The notes under the pieces: generated by a model | Databases searched by the model: none | What the model was told of the DNA's origin: nothing | What the model saw: the letters and a program-made list of their open reading frames with translations, nothing else | NCBI GenBank assembly: GCA_000727475.1 | Contig: KL647295.1 | Location: forward strand, 3,423,548-3,487,547 | Source: Sarcocystis neurona | Taxonomy: Eukaryota; Apicomplexa; Conoidasida; Eucoccidiorida; Sarcocystidae | DNA length: 64,000 nucleotides | Direction of reading: 5' to 3' | Translations under genes and position numbers: made by a program | Part shown: positions 34,921 through 45,700 of the stretch, in pieces | Layout of the letters: the number at the start of each line of letters is the position of its first letter | Position numbering within the stretch: the stretch's first letter is position 1

Positions 34921-37900
34921 ATGAACGACGCCGGTATCGATAACTGCAGAAGTGCTGTTAGAAGCAGCAGCCACACTGACAGCAGCAGCAATATTAACAG
35001 CAGCAGCAATATCGACAGCAGCAGCAATATCGACAGCAGCAGCAATGTCGACAGCAGCAGCAATACTTACAGGAGCAGCAACATTGACAGTAGCAGCAAT
35101 ATCGACAGCAGCAGCGTTATCGATAACAAGAGGGCCAGAAACGGCAGCCCGACAGGGAGGGTCGTCAGTCACTGCGGCAGCGACAGCAGCTGCGTGCGTC
35201 AGACGAGGCTGAGCAGTAACGGCCTGAATTGCAGTAAGGACAGCTGCAGCCTGTCCACTATTAGGGTTACCAGCGGCAGTAGCAGCCATGGGAGCGCAGA
35301 CAGCAGCGGTTCCAGCTGCAACGGCAGCAGCGGGTCGTGCTGCGTCAGCCGCTGCGCCTGCCGCAGCAGCGATACGAGAAGGAGGCACAGAAGCAGTATT
35401 TGCAGGAGCAACAACAACAACTGCAGCGGCACGGGCGTCGCGCTTGCCAAGGCTGATGCCGGCGAGGACGCGGCATGCACTTTTTATCTTGTAACAAATG
35501 AACAGCAGAAAGATCTTCCTGCGAAAGGCAGACGCAGTGCGTTAAAAAGACAGTCTTCTTTGCGAGCTGGACGGCGTCATCGCACGAGCACAGCGACGAC
35601 GGCAGCACCGGCCACGTGGCTCTGCAGCGTTGCCGGGTGTGGGGCCCGCTTCCGGAAGAAAGCGCATGCACAGAGACACGCCGCTGTCCACAACGCAGAG
35701 GTAAGCGCGGATGTCGCTTCCTGGCTGCAACTGCTGTATCGCGTGGCTTTTCGTTCTGCTGTTCCTGTAGATGTTGGGAGGAGTGGCTCTACGTTGAAAG
35801 CACGGCTAAAGTATACCACTTGGCTACTTTTTTACGGTGTGCGCTTGTGTTTTATGGCCCCGCCGCACAGAGAAGGAGTCCTCTACGTATATGTGTGTGC
35901 GTCGGTTCTGCTGTGCGTCCTTCTGGCTCGAGTGGAAAATAAAATTAACAGCACCTGCTATTGATGCTTATGGGGATACGGAAGGAGCGTCTGTGTCTCG
36001 GGCACGCACAGTCTGCGTCGTGCTTCTGCTGTCCTGTGAGTGGCGCCTGCAGCGTCCCTACAGCTGCCCCTGCTGCTCTGCTTCGTTCAAGCGCAGCGAG
36101 CACCTGCGACGACACTGCTTCATTGTCCACCAGAACGCCCAGACTTTCCTCGACGGCAGCAGCAGCTCTGCTACGGGTGCTTGTAGTGCCAAAGGTGAGA
36201 AGACGTCTGCAGGAGATGGCGGTGACGGTTGTGATGGTGCTGCTGGACAGAGGAGCGCGGCAGGTGAAGGGGACCTGGGGGACGATATTTGCTTCATTTC
36301 TGGCAGCAGCGGAGGCAGAAACGATGTGCGAGAGAATGCAGAAGTGGTGGCGCGGAAAGAGCCTGCAAGAGGAGAAAACACAGAAGAGGCTGGGATGGGC
36401 CCACGAGGAAACGCGAGTGGTCGCCCTGCAAGACGAGAGGTGTGTTTTTCTTCAAAAATCGAGTCCCTGAAGCACGCTAGCGAGTCGACTCCAGAGCGTC
36501 GACGAAGCACAGCAGCGAAAAGGAAAAACGTGGACGCGCAGGAGGAGGAGGACACCGCGGGGGGTGCTGCAGCCGGTACCATCGCGCCAGCAGACCGAGA
36601 GGTTTTTGGGGCTGGTGATTCGATTAGCACTCTTGCTGCCAGTGTTGCTGACGCTGTTGTTGCCGTTTCTCCTATCTCTGTTTCTGTTAGTGGCGACATT
36701 CCTGTGGCAGCTGCCTCGAATCTATGCGACGTTTCCGCTGCCGCCGTCGTCGGCGCCCTTCGTCGTCGCCGTGGTGCCTTCGGCGCTGCTGCGGTGGCAC
36801 CTGCTACTGACGATGGTGCCGCTTCTGCGGAGGCTGTTGCTGCTGCGACTTTTGCTTCGGCGCGTATTGCTGCCGATGCTTTTACCGGGCAGCAAGAGAG
36901 GGAACACGTGAGACAAGAAGCTGCATCAGCAGGGAATGCGGTGGCCGCTTCTGGCCCCCGGGAAGGCGACGCACAGGCATCCAGCACGCCGCGCGCAGCA
37001 GCAGCTGCAGCCGGTCTCTCCTCTGCTGCTGCTCGACGCCCTTTCGTTTGTGAGAAGTGTGGGAGAACTTTTGTTCTGAAGCAGCACCTGACGAGGCACG
37101 CAAAGTGTCACGTAGGCCGATACGCTTGTAGTAAGCAAAACACAGGAAACTCCTTTCCCTTGTGGGGATCAAGCCTGCGCCAGGAAAGCTGTGTTGCAGT
37201 TCAACCTGTGTCACGGCAATTGTAAATATATTCGTACGCGTTTGCCTACATGGGTAGCTTCATGTGCATCCGGCACATCACCCACGACGAGGAAAACGTC
37301 TTTTCTACGCAGACGTCGCAGGTGTGCCCTCTTCCTCCCGGTACTCTTGCAGAGGGGTCTGGTGTCGATTTCTTCTTTTTGCGCGCGCGCTGGCGTACTC
37401 CCTTACGTAGACGTCCGGATGTCTCTGAATGTACGTCGGTTCGGGTTTGCATAAATGCACGACCGGGATGTGTATTTGTACCGATTGCGCGCGTCGATGT
37501 GTCTATGTCCAAGGTGTGAAGACCGTATGTTCGTTGCGTGGGAACGGAGTGCGACTCGAGCTTTTTTGTGGGGAAGGCGGGCAGGCAGGCAAGTCTGCGC
37601 GTTTTGTGTGTGAAACACACAGCCGTGCTCCGCATGTGAGGGGGAGGTGAGGGTATCACACTTACGCCTGTTTAGACAAATTACTCTGATGCATCTTTAG
37701 ACGGATAATTTCCATTGTTATTGTGACACGGGCGATGGGTTAGATAGAGTGGGCAGTCGCCCTGTGTAAAATGACGACCTGTACCTCGCGTGTCTCTTTG
37801 TATATACATGTGTCTGCACGAGGTATGTTTGCGAAGCATCGAAGACGTGTGTTCTTTATAATGCGTACACACGGGAGTCTACGTACATATGTTTGCGCAC

Positions 37901-40900
37901 ACAAAGAGCTGTGCGAGTGCTGGGTTCGGAGAACGTGTCGGTGAGGCAAGTTGCTCAACAGGCAGCCCAGAGTACCATCCTCTTTCGTCTGTTGTAACGT
38001 GACATTCGAGGCTGTTTTGGCTTTTTCACAAACTTCCACAGAGCGTGCTGCGTGCATGAAAGTGCACCCCTTGGGATCTTCTGTGTTTTTTTGATTAGAG
38101 GAGTGCGACGCTGCATTTGCTAAGAAGCTGCAGCTGCGGCTGCATCTTTTGGAGCACCTTGTTTCTCGCGTTGAGGAGGAAAAAAATGGAATAGAGCGAG
38201 CCGTAAACACACGCGCCGATCAAGGGAGAGGTGGAAGTGAAGGAAACGAAGGAGCAGCAAGTCAGGGGATGGCTCTCAGCGGGCGGCTCCGAGAGGAGGA
38301 GGAGGAGACACAGGAAATGAGGGCAACGTGTCCAAAAGCCGAGCGCACTTCAAAAGATCCGGCCTGTGAGAAGAAGGGGTTTCTGTGCCCACATCAGGGT
38401 TGTGGCGCTGTTTTCTCTTCGTTGGATCGGCTGTACATACACCTTAAGCGAGTTTCGACGAGTAAGTCAACATCAACACAACCACAAGCATCGAGCCTTA
38501 CCATCACACATTTGTCCTTACAGTAGCACGCGCAAGGGTACCTGCGGTATATTCGCATGTGCCGGCAGATGCGCCCGTGATGTTGTCTTGCACGTCAACA
38601 GCAGGGTTCCGATTGACTCTCCGTGTGTTCATAATAAGTGAGACACGTACACGTGTATGAAATGCGTAAGATGTTCACGTGTACGTTTGTTTCTCCTGGG
38701 AAATTACTGAAGTCTTTGATTCCTCAGCAGTTACGGAACGGTGGCCGTGGCCCACAGCAGTCTGTTGCATGTCAGTGATGACGTCTGAGTGTCCAGTCAG
38801 AGAGAGTGTAAGCAGGGGACAACAGCCAGCATGTAGCAAACCGGCCAGTCGGCTTGTGGAATGGCGCATACCTGTGCGGTAAACGTGAGTTTGCGAATAG
38901 ACTATTTGCATACATCTGCGAGCTGGGTGACTAGCGATGTGTTATAGACCGGAGGAGGCTCTCTAGGTGAGCGTGCGTGTTGCAGTACTGATTGTCGTGG
39001 ATATGTGTGCTGTGAACGTGTTCTGAACGTGAAGATAGGCAGCCATCAATGCATATGGTGGGGTAGCCTGTGCGCGATGATGCTGCAGGGGCCAGAGACT
39101 ACAAGTGCGAGACGTGCAGCCAGGTTTTCCTGCGCTTTTCGGCTCTTGTGGCGCATCGACGAGCGGCTCATCCAAGCAATGTTTACGTCTGCACGTTGTG
39201 CTCTAAGGTGCGAGAGAAAACGCTTTGAACGAGGGAGCGAAGTCGCACCATTCGCGTGAGACCCGCGGCATAAGCGTCACACGTTTTGCTTATTGAATCA
39301 GTAGATCGACGCCTGAGTATGCGGGATCCAACCGAACGTGGTATGCACACTATCAGCGACATAAGCAGGTGTGATACGACCGTTCGTAATTCAATCGTTG
39401 CAAACGTTGACTATCCTGACCATGTGGAAACTCTGGAACAATCGCGACGTCATCGCTGCTTCGTACTGAAACTTGCGGTGCAGCAGTTTCTCATGTAATA
39501 GGTCTTGTTGAGCAGCCTTTGCACATGTGGAGATTCATCTGCATTTCAGTTGGTGGTTTACGTTTTCCCTCCAGTTTGAAAGTCGTACGTGTGTGGAATT
39601 TCGTTGCGCGAACGATCCTCGATGGAGACGTTATTTGTAGGTGTCCTGTTGCAGCGCTTTTCTCGCGTTACGCGTCTCCGGGAACACATCCGAGTAAGTG
39701 CTGCTACACCTTTTTGAAGATCAAGTTCCGCTCGAAGGAAAAGCTTAGAGTGAAGACGCATTAGCACGTACACCGACGTGATACTTTGCTGGAACTAGGC
39801 TCAGGTGAAAGAGCGAGCGTGTGGCATACGGCATCCGAGAGACTGCAGAAGAGGCCGTGTACGGAGTTAGAATCCAGCGGGAATGTCACTAGTCGAGACC
39901 AACACACTGCACAACAGGGATGCGGCGGTGTTAGGGATGTTAGACCGGAGAGTAGGGGTGCAAGTCAGACAGGAGGCGACCAGCGTTGCCGACTTTCAGT
40001 ACCACGGGACGCTGCTATTGTGGCATCTTCGTTCTGCTCTACAGGCGCGTCACGACGAAAATGGAAACAATTCGGACGAAGATGCGCAGAGAGCTACAGC
40101 TGATGATGCATCCTCCTTGTGTCCTGTGCCGTCATGCGGGCTTGCGTTTGCGAACGTAAGGCATCGCTTCCGGCTCCTGGAGTTTCGTTCGACTTTACTC
40201 CGACAGCATAAGCGGCGTAGAACGCTTTTTTCGTGTTATACCGTGATCACGGGGGTGTGGTTCTGCGGCTTTCCCTGATGGATCTAGAGACGGTTTGGTG
40301 TTTGAGTGTGTTCGCTGCAACATGTTGCGAGGACAGATTGTCTTACCAGCAACACTTCTTGCTGTTGATTAGCTACTGTCTGTCGTGTAGCCCTTGTACG
40401 TTTCCTGTGAGTACCAACTTCGGCTGGTTAGCGCACGTATGCACTGCGGGCCACAGAGGTTCTAATCATGAATGGAAAAGAGTTTACACAATAGCAAATA
40501 TTCACAGCAGTAATGTGGATAGATGTAGCTGCTGTGGCGAGGAAAATTACGGTGGTTTAAACACAAAGTCCAGAGTTAGCACGTCGACTGCAAGCTGTCT
40601 TGCCCGGATTTTGCTTTTGCAGGCGCTTTTGCAACGGTTCAGCAATTCCGCAATTTTGCATTTAGTTGCCAGTGTTTGTTTGTTACCGTATGCGTATACG
40701 TATGTATACACGTCCTGTGTGGGCAGGTAAAGAAGGTGGGTTCACGAGTGTGATTCTTTGGCCGTGCTTTCTGGCGTCGTTTTGCAGGTGAGCAACATGC
40801 GCGCGCACTACCGTGTGAAACATATGCAGCTACGGGAGTTCAAGTGCGGAGAGTGTGGTGCTACCTTTGGTTTTAAGGCTGTTTTGCGGCGACATGTTGC

Positions 40901-41525
40901 TCGTGTGCATGGCGGCGACTTAGGATCCAGCGCTACTCCACCTTCGGAAGCGTACACCGACGTAGCCGCTGGCACACAGTCAACCGCGCTCGAGTCAAGC
41001 GCGGCGGTTGCCAGCAAAAGCGAGGGCACAATACGATCTGATTACGTTACAGAAGAAAGTGATTTTTGTTCTAGTTCGAAAATTGAGACTTATGTTTCCC
41101 GCACAGACATAGGTACGTCTTCCGTACGCACGGTTGACTACAAGCTGCTGAATGTCAACGGTCGTCCTACGGAAGAGCGTTTGGCGGCACGTGAACATCT
41201 TACTCAGAGTAAGGATACATGCTGCAGCGGGTTTTTTGTGGATACAACTGTGCTGCAAAGAGAGGAAGGGGAACCCCGGCAAGGCAGGCCTCTTCCTCAC
41301 CATGCTGAAGCAGAACACAGGAACGTCACCTTGTCTAGTGCTGTCTCTACTGGTGGCACAAGAGGTCAGCTTTCTGCAGGGACTGGAGAAGACTGTCCGG
41401 CAGGACAGACGGACAAAGAAGACAGCCGTCTTCCCACGCTTCACAGAAGCCTGACTTACAGCGAGTGGATTGTCGATGCAGTGCGACTGAATTTGCTGCC
41501 AGTTACTGTTGAGGGTCCCCTGTAA
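34921..41525 (+). CDS. TFIIIA: TFIIIA-like nine-finger C2H2 protein, seven exons
   Basis: TFIIIA binds the 5S rRNA gene internal promoter and 5S rRNA through nine C2H2 fingers. Exons: 34921-35700, 36053-37130, 38099-38461, 39089-39207, 39655-39693, 40045-40155 and 40788-41525. All junctions keep frame; donors are GTAAGC, GTAAGC, GTAAGT, GTGCGA, GTAAGT, GTAAGG. Several fingers exist only after splicing: F4 becomes CKECDAAFAKKLQLRLHLLEH, F7 CTLCSKRFSRVTRLREHIR plus ARH, and F8 CPVPSCGLAFANVSNMRAHY plus RVKH. F1 is CSVAGCGARFRKKAHAQRHA, F2 CPCCSASFKRSEHLRRH, F3 CEKCGRTFVLKQHLTRH, F6 CETCSQVFLRFSALVAH, F9 CGECGATFGFKAVLRRH. The F6-F7 short linker and F8-F9 spacing resemble TFIIIA. F5 (CPHQGCGAVFSSLDRLYIH) lacks an obvious second histidine in this model. 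About 310 low-complexity residues separate F2 and F3. The start is uncertain: the first exon begins in an 18-bp Ser-rich repeat, and the true ATG may be later or upstream. Confidence 0.82.
34973..35120. repeat. 18-bp tandem repeat in TFIIIA-like first exon
   Basis: About eight copies of AATATCGACAGCAGCAGC with point changes. In the gene frame each copy reads Asn-Ile-Asp-Ser-Ser-Ser. Other frames read Ala-rich on either strand, so the repeat excludes stops in several frames. Confidence 0.88.
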
Positions 41526-42795
41526 TAGTTCTGCGAGGCACTTGGGTCCCAGTGTTTTCTGCGTAGTAACCTCTGAGAGGATACGTTCATAATAAACAAG
41601 AGGTACTAAGGAAGTTGACCTGCTTGATCTACTTTCATGGGTCCCCCAGCTCCGCGGATACACCACCGCATCCGCACCAGCGTAGTACGTAATTCCGACA
41701 AGCTTCAACGACTATTAGGGAAGTGTATACACACGGGGACGCAACGAATGGGTTTGCAGAAATGCTGCATCAAGATGACGTGGGGAACGCATGCATCCAA
41801 ATGCGTCGATCGTTACCTGCCTGCGTGGCAGGCGGGATTTGCTGTGGCCGAAGGACCTGCGGCTCACCGACTTTGTGTAGATACCTGAAGCGAAAGTTTG
41901 TTTATTTTACCATGAAAATACCGTCAGTTGTTGCAAAATCAGGAGGGAGGGGGGGAGGAGGAACTTTGTGGAACTGTCGACTGTTGTACGCTGATATTGC
42001 GGAAAACTCTGAAAGCAGAAAAAGAGACAAAAGATGGGAGAAATGTAACAAGTTGTCGTTAGCGGCTAGGAATCGAGCACCTTCTGAGGCCTGGTGGTAG
42101 GGGCGTTTATGGGGTGCCGCTCGTAGAGTGACCACCACACATGTGCGGCGAAGTGCGCCTGTGTTCAATCCGTTTGACCAATGAAGTGGCAGGCAGCTCA
42201 TTTCAAAAATGACTGCTTCTTTTGCGGTGTCGTGATGGTGTGAAGGGGCTGGCGTCGCTACGCATTCGCGTGTTTGTCACCATCTCTCTGCCGCATCGCT
42301 GTTTTATACGATTGTTTCCTTTACTTCATTGCTACTGTCTAAAACAGATCTGTACTGCAGGCACTTGCAAAAAGTTTGGTAGTGACCGACAAGTTGGGTC
42401 GCTCGTGGAAAAGTTTTTCTAGCTCGTCCACGTTCCTGATTGATTTGCCTGAAGTACCAATAAAGCACACGAATACAATTTTAAACCACTCGCCCGTCGG
42501 TGAAAAGTGACAGGATTATTGGGCGCAGGAAGCAATCGGCGAATCCAGTTTACAAGTATGGGGAGAGAAGAAGTGGTAGGGAAGGAGGCTACGGGGAGCA
42601 CAAGTGCTTGCCGGGCAGAATAAAAACGAATGTCAACGGCCGGGTTACGGGGAGAAGACTCGCAGTCAGCAACAGGTTAGAAGTGGCGACCATATTTCGA
42701 AGATAACCAACTGAGAAACACCGCCGATTGACTCAAGACATAATAATCCCACGGACATTGTAAAGTGATGAAGGGGCTGTAGCACGTAGTGTTTC
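41526..42795. other. Intergenic region between convergent genes
   Basis: Lies between the plus-strand zinc-finger stop and the minus-strand stop at 42796, so it should hold both 3' UTRs. A G-run (GGAGGGAGGGGGGGAGGAGG) lies at 41,941-41,960. No gene is evident. Confidence 0.5.
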
Positions 42796-45700
42796 TTAGA
42801 CGTCTTCTGTATCGTAGCAATAGGCTGAAAAATGATGTGTCCACACCCGGCGCCGTTCAGGTACATGTTGTACTAAAATTAAAAATTGAGACATTGCCAC
42901 ACTGTGCGTCTAATGATTCGACGACGGGTTACAATAATCTCTTACCTTCTACAGAGAGGTTAACTTCAATGTTTTCATTCGCTGCCTTCAGTTGCTGGAT
43001 CAAGTCTTTCACTTGTGCAAGAGTGATGGTACCACCGGTTGTTTCGATCACGCCTGTTGGAGGGCCGTTATAAACTAGTCCGCCGTCCGCGCCAACAATG
43101 CGCATATTATGGAAAACGCGCAGAGGCTGCGCCTCCGCTGCAAAGTACCCAGAGGAGAGAAGATGATGATACCGTAGAATATGCTTCTTAAAATTCTCTA
43201 GCACACATGACAGGTTGCAATGGCTGAACCTTGACACTGACATGCATTTTCCTCACTTTGCCTCTCTGACCACATAAGCTTGTATATGTGCACGGTGGCC
43301 ACCGTGGGGCTTGATAGGAGAAGCCTTCGAAAGCAACTGGGTATCACAACGTTTACACCACTATTACTGTAAAATATACGTATGTTAACGCATATGTGCG
43401 CCCAGATCAGCATGTGATTCAGGAAAGGAAATACATGAGGAAGACTGTACCTGAGGGATATATGTCTCGAAGCGTGAGGCTGGAGTCCGTCGTGATGACC
43501 CCTTCATGGTTGACTACGAACCGATGTCGTGGCGGCAGCAGACTGCTGAGGTAATAGCCTGGTGGATCGCCAGCTTGATAGATGGGCAACCCGCTCCATC
43601 CCTTGTGAGCCAGAGCTTCACGCGTCGCCCAGCAGTTGGTGTCCTCGCTTTTGTAGCACAGCACGAAGTCCGGACCAGCTGAAAAAGACATCGCCAGCCG
43701 CTTGATACACATTTGATTGCTACGCCCTTCTTGCCTTCTTGACATTAACAGAGTCAGCTTTGTACGCCCTGTCGGCGTCTCTCATATCTCGAGGATGACG
43801 CGTCAGTACTTGTTAGCACCATACTTAAACGTGTGCGCATTGTGTACAATACTGCAGATTGGCAGACGACGATGCCAACAGCTTGCCCGCGGCTCGTCTA
43901 CCAAGATGCCAGCAGCTTGCCTGGGGCTCGTGTAACGACATGCCAACAGCTTGCCTGGGCTAACAGAAACATACGTGTCAAGCAGCCGCGTAAAGAAAGC
44001 CTACTACGTCCCCGATGTCTGCGTGCCTTCCAAGAACCCACATTCCGGACGAAAAAGGCGTCACCGGAGTGCGACGCGGGCTTACGTGTAGGCGTCTCCG
44101 TCTGTTGTGCACTGAATGTGCCTTCCTTCCATGTCATGACCGATATTGGGTCCCCTGGTCGATCTGAAAAACGTAGCGGAAGACCCACCCTTCTGCTCGC
44201 ATGCGACACTGGTGAGATTCTACCTGCGTTCTCGATAATACAGTGCACGAGGCTAACTAGAAAGCGGTCGGTCGCTCCTCTGATGGGGGACATACGTGTC
44301 TTGGCGCTGTTGTACCTCTGTAAAAGGTCAGCAGTCGTGACTGCTGAAGTACGGTGACAACAGGCTTACTGCACTGCATTTCTTGGGGATTGCAGGTGAC
44401 GTGTGTGGCGTAGACCCGCCCGTCCCACGTCTCAACTGAGACATCACACATAACAACAGTTTTCAGCGCATTCTGGCATTAGGAGTAGCAGGTGAAAGCA
44501 GCACCGCACGGCTCCCTCTTTGCATGGAGGTCATCTACATTGATCTTTACGATTGACAGACAACTGTCGAAATCTTCACGGGCCTCTTGCCCATCCGTTG
44601 TGCGCTGCAGGATAATCTAGCTGAAATGTGCACTCTCCGCTTTTCGTGGCTCATCTTGACCAACAGCGTCGCACAGTGATTATGTGCTGGAGGAGTCCCC
44701 AAGCTGGCATCTTCTACAGGCGCTGGAAACGCGTACACATGCGCCCGTAGAGTTTCACGCTCAAAATAGCGACTCCAGGCCACGCGCCTTTGCTATAGTG
44801 ATCCACTGTAGTGACAGTGCCCCTGTTTGCAAGTTTGCTAGTAAGCTGCTCCAGAACAGCAGCAACCCGAGTTTCCCATGCCACATGCGCACACTCGCCC
44901 AACAAGTTTCGACAACTGAATTTGACGCACGGTTGTTGTTTACAAAAGCCCAATCTCGCGGCCGCGATGTCTTGGCCGGCTTTTTGCGAATTCTTCTCCA
45001 CAATGATTTGACTTTTCCGCCCGCACGGCTCATCCTTTTCCTTGCCCACGAGCCCATTTTCTTGAATGCCTGTTTGACGCGCTTGCGAACGCCTGCTTTT
45101 GAAAGAGCGTAATCTGTGATGGACCGTCTAGAAGCCTCCATGCGATCTGCGTCAGGGAAGCCTGGCATCCAGTCGCAGCGAACGCTAACGTTCCAACTCT
45201 CTTTGAAGGCAGGCAGCCCAACGTTGATGAGATCGACAGAATTGAAAAATTGTTCGAGCTGTGCCTTCAAGCTCTCCATATCTCTGACTTTCACTCCAGA
45301 AATTTTGTCCACAAACAAACCTAAAAGATGTACCAGAGGAGACACAGTGAAGAAGTCATGTGCCTTCACGCCCGTCCAGATCCCTGCCACACAGAGAGTT
45401 CCTTAAAGGAAGTCTGAGAAAGAAGCAGAAACGCGGAAACGTCGTCGGGTCCGCACACTGAGGCCTACAGCGTGACAGGGCACCCGGACCACGTGCGAAC
45501 ATACTCGTTCACGTAGGAGCGGCACGCTCCTATATCGAAACAAACTTTCGGTAAATAATCGAGGCTACAGAGTAGGCTTTATCGATGTATGCTGCTATCC
45601 TCCATGCTCTTGCTGCAGTGCGGCTATGACGTACTCCTGTATTTCCCGCACCAGAGATCTAGGGAGAATTTCGAGCCCAGAATAGCCGCGCTAAGTCGGG

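Noticed and set aside
34780..35388. Ala/Val-rich 202-codon minus-strand frame
   Set aside because: Reverse reading of the 18-bp and CAG repeats inside the TFIIIA-like first exon; the sense frame leads directly into zinc finger 1.
35837..36052. Continuation of the zinc-finger frame upstream of exon 2
   Set aside because: Intron sequence open by chance; splicing 35,700 to 36,053 gives a proper inter-finger linker (HNAERPY).
43872..43965. Regularly spaced repeats that might suggest a CRISPR-like array
   Set aside because: Direct 34-bp tandem with no unique spacers, inside an intron of a eukaryotic gene.
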